Positions 45,348 to 54,219 of a stretch of 64,000 bases of DNA are shown here, one piece after another. This DNA comes from Peribacillus frigoritolerans_B. GTDB taxonomy: Bacteria; Bacillota; Bacilli; Bacillales; DSM-1321. The stretch spans positions 149,412-213,411 of the forward strand of contig NZ_JBIWES010000009.1 of the NCBI RefSeq assembly GCF_044762665.1. Direction: 5' to 3'. Numbering within the stretch: position 1 is the stretch's first letter; each line of letters starts with the position of its first letter. The notes beneath the pieces were generated by a model that did not search any database, had not been told where the DNA came from, and saw only the letters and a program-made list of their open reading frames with translations. A program made the position numbers and the translations under genes.

Positions 45348-46535
45348 ATGAAAAAAATGCTAAAGGTATTTTTAATGTTACCTATAATTTGTTTATCCGG
45401 CTGTTGGAGCAGCATTGAGTTGAATGAACTTGCCATCGTTACTGCCATGGGAATTGATAAAACGGAAGATGGGTATCTTGTCAGCGTCCAAGTTCTAAAT
45501 TCGAGTGAACTGGCAGGTGATGCCAGGTCCGGCCGTACGGAAGTTGTAACCTTCAGGAAAAGTGGTAAAACCATTGCTGAAGCAATTAGAAGCCTATCAA
45601 CTGATATACCAAGAAGGTTATATGTCGCACATCTTCGTGAAATTGTCTTTGGTGAGGAAATGGCCAGGGCAGGAATTGCAAAACCTCTGGATGTCCTTTC
45701 CCGGCAGAAGGAGTTGCGTTCCGATTTCTATATGACCGTTGCGAAGGGTTCAACTGCTTATGATACGCTTAATGTTCAAACGGCTCTTGAAAAAATACCG
45801 GCAAATAAAGTGTTTGATTCCTTGGAAAATTCAGAGAGAAGATGGGCGCCGACAAGGACGGTCACTTTGGATGAGCTGGTCAGCAGTATCGTCAGTAAAG
45901 GCAGACAGGCCATGCTAACGGGGATTTACGTTTATGGTGATCCCGAATCAGGAAGCAATGTTACGAATGCACAAAATATTTCCCCGAAATCCGGCTTGCG
46001 TTTGGATTATCTTGGAGTATTCAAGAAGGATAAACTTGTCGGCTGGTTAAACAGGAACGATAGTAAAGGTGTTAGTTACATTACAGATCATGTTAAGTCC
46101 ACTGCGGTAAATATTCCATGTGAAGGTGACCAAATTACGGTTAACACGACTAGTTCAAAAACGAAAATCAAGGGGGAAATGGAAAAAGGAAATCCGAAAA
46201 TTGATATAAATGTCACCACAGAAGGGAGTATAGGTGAGGTAGAATGCACGATCGATTTATCTAAACCCGAAAAAATCGAAGAATTGAATAAAAGATACGA
46301 AAAAGATATTAAAGCTAAAATAGAAGGATCGATAAAAACGCTTCAAGAGAAGTATCAAAGTGACATCTTCGGTTTCGGTGACGAAATTCATAGAACCGAT
46401 CCTGAAGCATGGAAACGTTTAGAAGGAAATTGGGAGCAGGAATTCGCAAATTTAGACGTGAATGTAACCGTTAAAGCAAAGATTCGCAATTTAGGAACGA
46501 TATCAGAATCCTTTCAAAAAGAAATCGAGGAGTAA
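45348..46535 (+). CDS. Spore germination receptor subunit C (GerC lipoprotein)
   Basis: 395 residues with a lipoprotein signal ending in the lipobox LSGC (C19) and the family start CWSSIELNELAIVTAMGID. The three-domain GerAC body follows (EIVFGEEMA, KEFRSDFYMTVAKG type pattern). It is predicted to be lipid-anchored to the outer face of the spore inner membrane. It sits 27 bases after subunit A. Confidence 0.93.
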   Translation: MKKMLKVFLMLPIICLSGCWSSIELNELAIVTAMGIDKTEDGYLVSVQVLNSSELAGDARSGRTEVVTFRKSGKTIAEAIRSLSTDIPRRLYVAHLREIVFGEEMARAGIAKPLDVLSRQKELRSDFYMTVAKGSTAYDTLNVQTALEKIPANKVFDSLENSERRWAPTRTVTLDELVSSIVSKGRQAMLTGIYVYGDPESGSNVTNAQNISPKSGLRLDYLGVFKKDKLVGWLNRNDSKGVSYITDHVKSTAVNIPCEGDQITVNTTSSKTKIKGEMEKGNPKIDINVTTEGSIGEVECTIDLSKPEKIEELNKRYEKDIKAKIEGSIKTLQEKYQSDIFGFGDEIHRTDPEAWKRLEGNWEQEFANLDVNVTVKAKIRNLGTISESFQKEIEE

Positions 46536-46541
46536 AGATCA

Positions 46542-46775
46542 ATGTGGGCAATTATTGGAACAGTGTGTACTGGTGCTATTATTTCATTTTTCGAAATACC
46601 TCCTCTTATTAAAAAAAAATGTTGGAAGGAAATTGTCATTTTTATTTTATTACTATTACTTGGCATGACGTTGAGTATTTTAATTATCAAGGATATTACC
46701 ATTCCCACTCCCATCGACTGGATAACGAAAATATATAGTCCACTCGCTCATTTCATGGATCGTATTTTATCCTAG
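46542..46775 (+). CDS. Small two-helix membrane protein of the ger operon
   Basis: 77 residues with hydrophobic helices at about 3-18 and 30-50 and an amphipathic tail. Small extra ORFs of this kind occur in some ger operons (D-type subunits) and tune receptor activity. GAGGAG lies about 9 bases before ATG, close to the gerC stop. Confidence 0.7.
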   Translation: MWAIIGTVCTGAIISFFEIPPLIKKKCWKEIVIFILLLLLGMTLSILIIKDITIPTPIDWITKIYSPLAHFMDRILS

Positions 46776-46788
46776 GGGGGTATCGAAT

Positions 46789-47874
46789 ATGCTCGAAAAA
46801 GGAAAAATCAGCTCTGGTGAATTTCTTATAATGGTCATCATATTCACCATAGGAGGAGCGATACTTACTTTACCTTCCGTACTTGTTTCATTAGCAAAAC
46901 AGGATGGCTGGATTGCCTATATTATCGCTACTCTCATCGGTTTATGTTTCGTTTTCTTATTTATCCGGCTCGCCTCGCTCTACCCATCCATGACTTATAT
47001 AGAAGTTAATGAAAAAATATTTGGGAAATGGATCGGAAAAATCTCGGCCCTGCTATTCCTATTTTATTTATATTACCTTTCTTCTGCGTTACTTAGTGAA
47101 ATTGGGAATTTTTTTTCAACACAGGTTCTGGTTGAGACACCTATGGAAATGATTATGATCTTGTTTATATTAACAAGCTTATTTGGTGCACGGCTAGGAT
47201 TGGAAGTTATCTGCAGGACTGCATTAATCTTTTTTCCTTGGCTTGTACTGCTGCTTTTCATATTATTCGTATTTCTTATCCCGGATATCAAAATCGAAAA
47301 TATGCAACCTGTATTTGAAGAAGGCATGAAACCGATAGTGAGGGGATCATATCACTCATTAGCACTGCCTTATGTTCAGCTTGTTTTCTTTTTAATGATC
47401 ACCCCATATGTAAATGAAAAGGCTGAAATGAAGAAAAACTTTTATTTAGGGACTATATTAGGTGGCGGCGTTCTATTCTTAGTGATCGTTTTCAGTATCC
47501 TTGTATTGGGTGCTGATAATACAGCAAGGTTAACTTACCCTTCTTATAAACTGGGAATGATGATAAGCATTGGTAATTTTTTTGAAAGGGTCGAGGTCAT
47601 TGTGGCCTTCATTTGGGTTTTTACAGAGTATTTTAAGTTGACCATATGCTTTTATGGACTCGCCCTGGGACTAGCTCAATTGCTGGGTATGCAAAATTAC
47701 AAAATACTTCTATTCCCATTAGCTTTTCTAATTCTCACTTTTACCATCTTTTCGCATCCCGATATCGTGCATTATCAAAACTTCATGGCTACAGCTTGGA
47801 CACCATTATCCTTAACGATTTGTTTTATTCTGCCATTGTTATTATTAATGGTTGGGAAAATTAGAAAAAAGTAA
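46789..47874 (+). CDS. Spore germination receptor subunit B (GerAB permease)
   Basis: 361 residues, ten helices, with FGKWIGKISALLF, MQPVFEEGMKPIVRGSYHS and the C-terminal PLSLTICFILPLLLLM. The B subunit probably binds the germinant. ATG 46789 follows GGGGGG with correct spacing. It completes the A-C-small-B receptor operon. No obvious terminator is seen directly behind it. Confidence 0.92.
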   Translation: MLEKGKISSGEFLIMVIIFTIGGAILTLPSVLVSLAKQDGWIAYIIATLIGLCFVFLFIRLASLYPSMTYIEVNEKIFGKWIGKISALLFLFYLYYLSSALLSEIGNFFSTQVLVETPMEMIMILFILTSLFGARLGLEVICRTALIFFPWLVLLLFILFVFLIPDIKIENMQPVFEEGMKPIVRGSYHSLALPYVQLVFFLMITPYVNEKAEMKKNFYLGTILGGGVLFLVIVFSILVLGADNTARLTYPSYKLGMMISIGNFFERVEVIVAFIWVFTEYFKLTICFYGLALGLAQLLGMQNYKILLFPLAFLILTFTIFSHPDIVHYQNFMATAWTPLSLTICFILPLLLLMVGKIRKK

Positions 47875-47985
47875 GAAGGGGTTGCATCATATTTGATGTT
47901 CTAGTGGACGTCATGAAAATTGATGGGCAATTCAGCAGCTAACTGATTCAAGGAAGGGAGTAAATAAAATATTCTGACAAATTCA

Positions 47986-48014
47986 TTGACTAAAGAAAGT
48001 TGATGATTTAATAT
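47986..48014 (+). promoter_or_regulatory. Candidate sigma-A promoter of the M14 peptidase
   Basis: TTGACT (47986-47991) and TAATAT (48009-48014) with 17-bp spacing. The word TATTCTGACA at 47970-47979 is repeated inverted as TGTCAGAATA at 48100-48109. Confidence 0.45.
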
Positions 48015-48079
48015 AACAATTCCTTTCAAGTTATATTGTGTAGAAGAAAACTATTTGGAAACATAGTCATTTTTCACTA

Positions 48080-48096
48080 TTAACACAAAGTGTTAA
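48080..48096. promoter_or_regulatory. Perfect palindrome in the M14 peptidase leader
   Basis: TTAACAC-AAA-GTGTTAA, a 7-3-7 inverted repeat about 60 bases after the predicted transcription start and 65 before the start codon. Not preceded by a T tract, so more like an operator or mRNA hairpin than a terminator. Confidence 0.5.
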
Positions 48097-48161
48097 AAAT
48101 GTCAGAATAGTAGTAATAGTTATTCTTTTATGGTTATCATATTTGATAAGGAGGGTTTTTA

Positions 48162-49226
48162 TTGAATTTAAAAAAGAAAGTTCTAGCAGTTTCATTATCT
48201 AGTTTAATGACGTTAAGTGCAGTAACGGCTTTTTCACTACCAGTCGGAGCGGTTGGTAATGGTCCAAGTGCTGGAAATGGTCAAGTGACAACTTCAAATC
48301 TTCATACATATGAAAGCCTGGTAAGCTATCTTGAAACGCAGGACGCTAAACAAGAAAGGCTGGCACTGGAAGTAATCGGGGAAACGGTAAAAGGGAGGGA
48401 TATTTACCTGGCGAAGTACATTTCAAATCCTAAGAATCCTACAATACTATTTTTAACTCAACAGCATGGAAATGAACAACTGACTACAGAGGGTGCTCTC
48501 GAATTCATTAAACATCTAGGCACGAACAAGACTAAAGGTATTTTGGAAAATGTTAATATACTGATCATTCCCATGCTAAATGCAGATGGGGCCATGGGAG
48601 ATGTTAATTTCCCTCTAGATGACTATTTAGCAAAAGGTGATCGACATCTAACACGGGCAAATGCAAATGGGATCGACTTAAACCGTGAGCATGATAAAAA
48701 AACTGATTCCATGCAAGTAGAGGTAAAGGCTTTACACGAAAATGTATTCGCGAAATACGATATAGATTACATGATAGATTTACATCATCAAGGGACGTTA
48801 AGCGAAACATATGGTGAACTTGTTTCAGGTTCAATTCTTTATCCAACAAACGCTAACGTAAAGCCTGAAGTGTTAGAAGCGTCAAAAAAACTGGGTGCTG
48901 TCGTATATAACTCCATTGAACCATCTGGTTGGGGACATATTGGTAGGTATGATGGCGGTTCTGGAGAAAATATAGGCCGTAATGGTGCAGCCGTCCGTTA
49001 TGATATTGCCACACTGCTCTTTGAGATGCGAGGTATGTCGGACCACAATGTCGAGTCAGTAGCGCTTGGGCAAAAAAGTAATGGCTATCTAATTAAGCAA
49101 ACAGTAACCACTTTGGATGCAGCTGTAAGAGCTCTTGCCGATGATTCAATTGAAACTGTTGATGCAAGCTTTTGGGACACCCTGCCAACACAAACCAATC
49201 GTCCTGGGGCAGAAGCAGACGAATAA
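48162..49226 (+). CDS. Secreted M14 zinc carboxypeptidase
   Basis: 354 residues with a Sec signal peptide (basic start, hydrophobic 7-25, likely cleavage after VGA near residue 31). Zinc ligands H102 and E105 in QQHGNEQ and H208/H209 in DLHHQG; catalytic E288 in LLFEMRG. It would trim C-terminal residues from external peptides or muropeptides. TTG 48162 follows AAGGAGGG. Likely monocistronic, with a terminator 9 bases behind. Confidence 0.9.
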   Translation: MNLKKKVLAVSLSSLMTLSAVTAFSLPVGAVGNGPSAGNGQVTTSNLHTYESLVSYLETQDAKQERLALEVIGETVKGRDIYLAKYISNPKNPTILFLTQQHGNEQLTTEGALEFIKHLGTNKTKGILENVNILIIPMLNADGAMGDVNFPLDDYLAKGDRHLTRANANGIDLNREHDKKTDSMQVEVKALHENVFAKYDIDYMIDLHHQGTLSETYGELVSGSILYPTNANVKPEVLEASKKLGAVVYNSIEPSGWGHIGRYDGGSGENIGRNGAAVRYDIATLLFEMRGMSDHNVESVALGQKSNGYLIKQTVTTLDAAVRALADDSIETVDASFWDTLPTQTNRPGAEADE

Positions 49227-49234
49227 AATGATGA

Positions 49235-49270
49235 CACATCCCATTTTCAGAGGGATGTGTTTTTTATTTT
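49235..49270 (+). terminator. Terminator after the M14 peptidase
   Basis: ACACATCCC (49235-49243) pairs with GGGATGTGT (49253-49261), followed by TTTTTATTTTT. Confidence 0.9.
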
Positions 49271-49352
49271 TCCACACCGATAGAAGCACGAACTTGTTAT
49301 ATGAAATGATTTATAGTGGAAATAGCAGGACAAGAATAAAGATTACATAGAA

Positions 49353-49389
49353 AAAAGGCATCTGCTTTCACTGATAGCAGATGCCTTTT
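49353..49389 (-). terminator. Terminator after the ureohydrolase (minus strand)
   Basis: AAAAGGCATCTGCT pairs with AGCAGATGCCTTTT. Flanked by A tracts that read as T on the minus strand, so it ends the convergent gene. Confidence 0.85.
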
Positions 49390-49444
49390 GAACGATTACA
49401 GTTTGGACCTGAAATGTCCCTTCATTAATTGTCGGTGTTTGCTC

Positions 49445-50413
49445 CTATAAACTTTTTTCGGCTGAATTCTCCTTTTTTTGTTCTTCTTTTAGTCGTAAGG
49501 CTACTAAACTGGCAAAGTCATGAATGATGGTGGCTGCCAATAGTGATGTAATTTGTGTTGGATCGTACGGTGGGAGGACTTCCACCAGGTCGAACCCAAT
49601 AAAGTTGAATCCTTGCAGTGAGCGTATCATCTCCAGGGTTTCAAAGCTATTTAGACCGCCGACCTCCAAGGTGCCAGTTCCAGGAGCACAGGATGGATCG
49701 ACAAAATCAATATCAAAGGTCAAGAAACATGGCGTATCCCCAATGGTTTTCTTGACTTCCTTCACGACGTCTTCGATCCCTCTTTTCTTCAGCTCGGGCG
49801 TAGTTATTACATTGTAGCCTAGATCCGTACTGGAATCTATATCTCCTGGATGATTGAGCGTACCTCTTATGCCAATCTGGAAAACTTTATCTGTTTGGAG
49901 CAAGCCTTCCTCATATGCACGGATAAACGGGGAACCATGCCAGTATTTTTCATCATAATAAGTATCCCAAGTATCTGTATGTGAATCAAAATGAAGAAGT
50001 GCAACAGGACCGTGTATTTTTGCGGCAGCTCTTAGATTAGCCAATGTTACTGAATGATCTCCTCCGATGCCTATTGGAATGATGCCGTTTTTCATCAAGT
50101 CTGCCATAGCTTTTTCAATTAACTCATAGCTTCGATGTATATTATGGGGAATCACCGAAACATCCCCAATATCAATTGCATTGCATTCGTCAAACGGAAA
50201 TACCTTGTGAATGGGATGATAAGGAAACAACGTCATCGATGCCTGGCGGACTGCCTGTGGAGCAAACCGGGCTCCTACCCTGAATGAAGCAGCTGTATCA
50301 AAAGGCATACCTATCACTGCCAATTTGGCATTTTCTCTTGAAGAAGGTAAGCGCATAAATGATCCGGTGGTACAAAACTCTGGCATTACATCAGGGGATA
50401 AAGGATATTTCAT
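49445..50413 (-). CDS. Agmatinase/ureohydrolase family enzyme
   Basis: 322 residues, ureohydrolase fold with both manganese sites: H120 in GGDHS, D143/H145/D147 in DSHTDTWD, D234 and D236 in FDIDFVDPS. It would split urea from agmatine or a related guanidino compound. Agmatine is favoured because a PuuP-like putrescine importer is divergent to it; guanidinobutyrate or guanidinopropionate cannot be excluded. No RocF-type arginase features stand out. Confidence 0.85.
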   Translation of the reverse strand: MKYPLSPDVMPEFCTTGSFMRLPSSRENAKLAVIGMPFDTAASFRVGARFAPQAVRQASMTLFPYHPIHKVFPFDECNAIDIGDVSVIPHNIHRSYELIEKAMADLMKNGIIPIGIGGDHSVTLANLRAAAKIHGPVALLHFDSHTDTWDTYYDEKYWHGSPFIRAYEEGLLQTDKVFQIGIRGTLNHPGDIDSSTDLGYNVITTPELKKRGIEDVVKEVKKTIGDTPCFLTFDIDFVDPSCAPGTGTLEVGGLNSFETLEMIRSLQGFNFIGFDLVEVLPPYDPTQITSLLAATIIHDFASLVALRLKEEQKKENSAEKSL

Positions 50414-50712
50414 TTTTTCTATTCCTCCATTTTCTTATAACTATTATTGTTTTGAAACTCATATAGGTGAATTCCTATAGAATATTTATTATGCAATTAT
50501 CATGCCAAGTTACAGGAAGTGATTTTATGAGGGGTTTAACCAAAAACATTGGCTTGGGGTATGCAAAGAAGAATAATTTATGGGGAATTGAATCGCCAAA
50601 TAAGAGTTGCTGAAAGACATCATATCTATGAATCAATCATTTGCCGTTAAAAATACAGGAATTAAGTAGCGTTTTTGGCTTATTTCGTTTTTCAAAGTAA
50701 ACCTTAATCATA
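50414..50712. other. Divergent intergenic region of the ureohydrolase and PuuP-like genes
   Basis: No gene. Contains ATGCAATTATCATGCC near 50491, which could be part of an activator site. The sigma-54 promoter of the permease follows at 50713. Confidence 0.35.
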
Positions 50713-50728
50713 TGGCACGGAATTTGCA
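50713..50728 (+). promoter_or_regulatory. Sigma-54 promoter of the PuuP-like gene
   Basis: TGGCACGGAATTTGCA fits TGGCAC-N5-TTGCA exactly, GG and GC 12 bases apart. It lies about 107 bases before the permease start. Confidence 0.8.
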
Positions 50729-50806
50729 TAAAGGTATACAGGTAAAACTTTTAAAAAAGAGGGAGGCATGGGGATTATTCTAGTTAAGAAATTGAATCTA
50801 CTGGTT

Positions 50807-50820
50807 TGAAAGCGGTTTCA
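50807..50820 (+). promoter_or_regulatory. CcpA (cre) site
   Basis: TGAAAGCGGTTTCA matches the cre pattern TGWNANCGNTNWCA at all fixed positions. It sits directly before the AGGAGG of the permease and downstream of its promoter, so it may act as a roadblock in glucose. Confidence 0.75.
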
Positions 50821-50834
50821 AGGAGGAATGATAG

Positions 50835-52181
50835 GTGGAAAATGAAGTTACATTGAAAAGATCACTGAAATTATGGCAAATCGTTATGATGGGGTTAGCA
50901 TATATGACACCCATGGTCGTATTTGATACATTTGGCATTGTATCTGGGATTACGGGCGGCCATGTGCCGACTGCCTATATCGTTGCATTGTTGGGGGTGC
51001 TTTTTACAGCTGCAAGCTATGGAAAACTTGTAAAGGTTTTTCCTGCTGCAGGTTCTGCTTACACTTATACTCAAAAGGCCATGAACCCGCATTTAGGATT
51101 CCTTGTAGGATGGTCTTCGCTGTTAGACTATTTGTTTTTACCTATGGTAAATGCATTGTTAACCAAAATTTATCTGACAGCATTATTTCCAGGAGTTCCT
51201 ACATGGATTTGGGTAGTATTATTCGTAGCAATCGTCACCATACTCAATCTCCGGAGCGTCAATGTACTTGCTAACTTTAATGCGCTATTTGTTTTAATTC
51301 AGATTGCCATCATGGCAGTGTTCATCATTCTTGTTGTCCAAGGGTTGAATGATGGCGAAGGTACAGGAGAAGTGTTTACGATAACGCCTTTCGTAAATGA
51401 AGGAATGGACTTTTCGGCAATAATTACCGGGGCCACGATCCTTTGTTTTTCCTTTTTGGGATTTGATGCGGTAACGACACTATCTGAGGAAACGCCGGAT
51501 CCGAAAAAAACGATTCCAAAAGCGATATTTTTAACTGCACTTTGGGGTGGAATCATCTTCATTACCGCATCTTTCTTTATTCAGCTCTTTTTCCCGGATA
51601 TTTCCCGTTTTAAGGAACCGGATGCTGCATTACCGGAAATCGCCCTTTATGTAGGTGGGAAGCTATTTCAATCCATTTTTCTTTGTACGACTTTCGTCAA
51701 TACGCTAGCCTCGGGACTAGCATCGCATGCCAGCGTTTCCCGTCTTTTGTATGTTATGGGGCGTGATAAAGTGTTTCCGGAAAAATGGATTGGATTTATT
51801 CATCCTAAGTGGAAAACACCAGCCATTAATGTACTCATAGTTGGAGTCATTTCAATGTCGGCTTTATTCTTTGATCTAGTGACAGCCACGTCACTGATCA
51901 ACTTTGGTGCATTAATGGCATTTACCTTTGTAAATCTGTCAGTGATCAGCCATTTTATCATTCGGGAAAAGAAGCACCGAACGATAAAGGGGTGTATTCA
52001 ATACTTAATAATGCCTTTAATTGGAGCTATAGCAATTGGCATTCTATGGATCAACCTTGAGGCAAGTTCCCTAATAATGGGGACAAGTTGGTTCATTATT
52101 GGTTTTTGTTATCTATTATATATCACAAAGGCATTCCGGAAGGCTCCGCCCCAATACCAAGTTGAAGAAATTCAGCTATGA
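50835..52181 (+). CDS. puuP: Putrescine importer-like APC permease (PuuP type)
   Basis: 448 residues, 12 helices. Many stretches match E. coli PuuP as I remember it, for example VVMMGLAY-like start, GIVSGITGGHVP, FLGFDAVTTLSEETPDP and LASGLASHASVSRLLYVMGRD. It probably imports putrescine with protons. GTG 50835 lies 8 bases after AGGAGG. Sigma-54 promoter and cre site indicate activation by a nitrogen signal and repression by sugar. Followed by two terminators. Confidence 0.85.
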   Translation: MENEVTLKRSLKLWQIVMMGLAYMTPMVVFDTFGIVSGITGGHVPTAYIVALLGVLFTAASYGKLVKVFPAAGSAYTYTQKAMNPHLGFLVGWSSLLDYLFLPMVNALLTKIYLTALFPGVPTWIWVVLFVAIVTILNLRSVNVLANFNALFVLIQIAIMAVFIILVVQGLNDGEGTGEVFTITPFVNEGMDFSAIITGATILCFSFLGFDAVTTLSEETPDPKKTIPKAIFLTALWGGIIFITASFFIQLFFPDISRFKEPDAALPEIALYVGGKLFQSIFLCTTFVNTLASGLASHASVSRLLYVMGRDKVFPEKWIGFIHPKWKTPAINVLIVGVISMSALFFDLVTATSLINFGALMAFTFVNLSVISHFIIREKKHRTIKGCIQYLIMPLIGAIAIGILWINLEASSLIMGTSWFIIGFCYLLYITKAFRKAPPQYQVEEIQL

Positions 52182-52230
52182 GACTTTGCAAGTAAAAACT
52201 CATCCGATAAGAATGAGTCAGTTTGTAGCC

Positions 52231-52276
52231 AAAAAGGTTTTGGAATCGTTTCATTCCAAAACCTTTTTGGTTTTTT
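52231..52276 (+). terminator. Terminator after puuP
   Basis: A 16-bp perfect stem, 52231-52246 with 52253-52268, then GGTTTTTTATTT. Confidence 0.9.
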
Positions 52277-52394
52277 ATTTGAATGAAGCAGGTATAGGGA
52301 ATGGTTGACCTCGGCCCCTTTGCCAACTCCAGTTGTCCTTCTTCTTTAAGTTCATCACAGCGAAAGTAGGCGTCATCTAGTTTGTCACCGACTG

Positions 52395-52421
52395 ACGCAT
52401 CCTAAAAGGATGCGTTTTTTT
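52395..52421 (+). terminator. Second terminator before gdh
   Basis: ACGCATCC-TAAAA-GGATGCGT followed by seven T. No gene lies between this and the first terminator. Confidence 0.8.
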
Positions 52422-52450
52422 CTATGTATTTAATCATCACTTGTTACATA

Positions 52451-52467
52451 TGCAAACCTGAATTGCT
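52451..52467. promoter_or_regulatory. Candidate activator half-sites for the gdh promoter
   Basis: TGCAA (52451) and TTGCT (52463) in a near-inverted arrangement, about 80 bases before the -24 element. It resembles RocR-type sites with TGCAAA words. Confidence 0.35.
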
Positions 52468-52547
52468 TATGAATTAATACATATATCCTGATGATTGTAT
52501 GTGTGATCAAATGGCGGTGTATTGCTATCCGTACTGTATCCTCAAAG

Positions 52548-52564
52548 CTGGCATGAAAGTTGCT
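52548..52564 (+). promoter_or_regulatory. Sigma-54 promoter of the glutamate dehydrogenase operon
   Basis: TGGCATGAAAGTTGCTT matches TGGCAY-N5-TTGCW with correct 12-base GG-GC spacing. Start codon 36 bases downstream. Confidence 0.8.
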
Positions 52565-52598
52565 TAATAAGTAATAAGAATAAAAGTGAGGTGCTAAA

Positions 52599-53876
52599 AT
52601 GACAGAGAAAATTAAGGTTATTGAAAAACGTCAATTGGATAATCCACTGCAAGAATTCCAGGATATCTTAAAAGAAGCGATTGAAGTTTTGGACTATCCA
52701 GATCAAGTTTTTGATTTTCTAAAAGCGCCAATGCGTTTTCTGGAAGTCTGTATTCCTATTCAAATGGATAATGGAGAGACAAGGATGTTTCAAGGGTATC
52801 GGGCTCAACATAATGATGCAGCCGGTCCTACCAAAGGGGGGATTCGGTTTCACCCGGATGTCACTCCTGAAGAAGTTAAGGCATTGGCCGGATGGATGAG
52901 CTTGAAATGCGGAATAACCGATCTTCCATATGGAGGGGCAAAAGGCGGCATTGTGTGTGATCCCAGACAGATGAGTTCATCTGAGCTTGAACGATTAAGC
53001 AGAGGGTATGTCAGGGCAGTAAGTCAAATTGTGGGCCCTACAAAAGATATTCCGGCACCTGATATGTATACGAATTCACAAATCATGGCCTGGATGCTGG
53101 ATGAATATGATCACATCAGGGAATTCGATTCACCAGGCTTCATTACAGGAAAGCCTCTTAGATTAGGAGGATCGAAGGGCAGGGAAAAGGCCACTTCCAA
53201 GGGAGTATTATATACACTTCAAATGATATGTGATTTAAAGGGGATTCCTATTGAAGGCATGCGGGTAATCATCCAGGGATTCGGGAATGTTGGCAGTCAT
53301 TTAGCATTGTATTTACATGAAATGGGGGCCAAAGTTGTCGGAATAGCGGATGAGCTTGGAGGTTTATATGATCCGAATGGATTAGACATTCCTTACCTTT
53401 TGGAGAACAGGGACTCTTTTGGGGTCGTTTCGAACTTATACAAAGATTCATTATCCAATCAGGAATTATTGGAAAAAGAGTGTGATGTGCTGATTCCCGC
53501 AGCTATTAGCGGAGTGGTGAATAAGGATAATGCAAAACGACTGAGATGTGAAATCCTGATTGAAGCAGCAAATGGGCCGACGACAAAGGAAGCGATCAAA
53601 ATTCTCGATGATAAAGGTATAGTGCTAGTCCCGGATATTTTGGCGAATTCAGGAGGGGTGATAGTCTCGTATTTTGAATGGTGCCAGAACAACCAAGGTT
53701 ATTACTGGACGGAAGAGCTTGTAGATGAACGTTTGAAGGAAAAGATAACGGCCAGCTTTTTGAATGTCTACCATACTTCCCAAAAATATTCCGTGAACAT
53801 GAAAGTGGCTGCATATATTGAAGGGATTCGCAAAATAGCAGAAGCATCCCAGCTTCGGGGCTGGGTCAGGTTCTGA
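52599..53876 (+). CDS. rocG: NAD-dependent glutamate dehydrogenase
   Basis: 425 residues of the GdhA/RocG/GudB type, with GGIRFHPDVT, LKCGITDLPYGGAKGGI, catalytic Asp in DIPAPDMYTN and VIIQGFGNVGSHLA. It deaminates glutamate to 2-oxoglutarate. A sigma-54 promoter and nearby arginine and polyamine genes fit RocG, whereas gudB lacks such control; the symbol is a functional guess. Two small genes follow in the same direction within 40 bases. Confidence 0.88.
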   Translation: MTEKIKVIEKRQLDNPLQEFQDILKEAIEVLDYPDQVFDFLKAPMRFLEVCIPIQMDNGETRMFQGYRAQHNDAAGPTKGGIRFHPDVTPEEVKALAGWMSLKCGITDLPYGGAKGGIVCDPRQMSSSELERLSRGYVRAVSQIVGPTKDIPAPDMYTNSQIMAWMLDEYDHIREFDSPGFITGKPLRLGGSKGREKATSKGVLYTLQMICDLKGIPIEGMRVIIQGFGNVGSHLALYLHEMGAKVVGIADELGGLYDPNGLDIPYLLENRDSFGVVSNLYKDSLSNQELLEKECDVLIPAAISGVVNKDNAKRLRCEILIEAANGPTTKEAIKILDDKGIVLVPDILANSGGVIVSYFEWCQNNQGYYWTEELVDERLKEKITASFLNVYHTSQKYSVNMKVAAYIEGIRKIAEASQLRGWVRF

Positions 53877-53911
53877 ACGAATTTAGGGCTTACAAGAAAG
53901 GAGGCAATCCG

Positions 53912-54202
53912 TTGAATTTTGATATTCTTTCCGAAAGTAAAGAAAACCAGGCCATTCATCATTATTGCTTATTGTCACAAGATTATCGATATGATGTGAC
54001 CATTGTATATTCGGCCCAGTTTTTCGGTAAAGCAATGGTGACTTCCATGCAAAGCGGAAGAATGATCCTGCTTTGTGCCAATGATATTAATTTAGATCAA
54101 TACTGGGCTCCGACCCTTGGCATTGAACAAGAAGATATATCTGAGTTCCAAAACTTTCTCAAGTTAGTTTTACAAACCCCATTTCATTTTGAAGAATACT
54201 GA
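53912..54202 (+). CDS. DUF3055 family protein (SAV0927-like)
   Basis: 96 residues starting MNFDILSESKEN, with VYSAQFFGKAMVTSMQSGRM typical of the small DUF3055 proteins of firmicutes as I remember them. TTG 53912 lies 7 bases after GGAGG. Placed between gdh and the biotinyl-like protein, in one operon. Function unknown. Confidence 0.65.
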   Translation: MNFDILSESKENQAIHHYCLLSQDYRYDVTIVYSAQFFGKAMVTSMQSGRMILLCANDINLDQYWAPTLGIEQEDISEFQNFLKLVLQTPFHFEEY

Positions 54203-54219
54203 AGGAAGGAATGATATAA

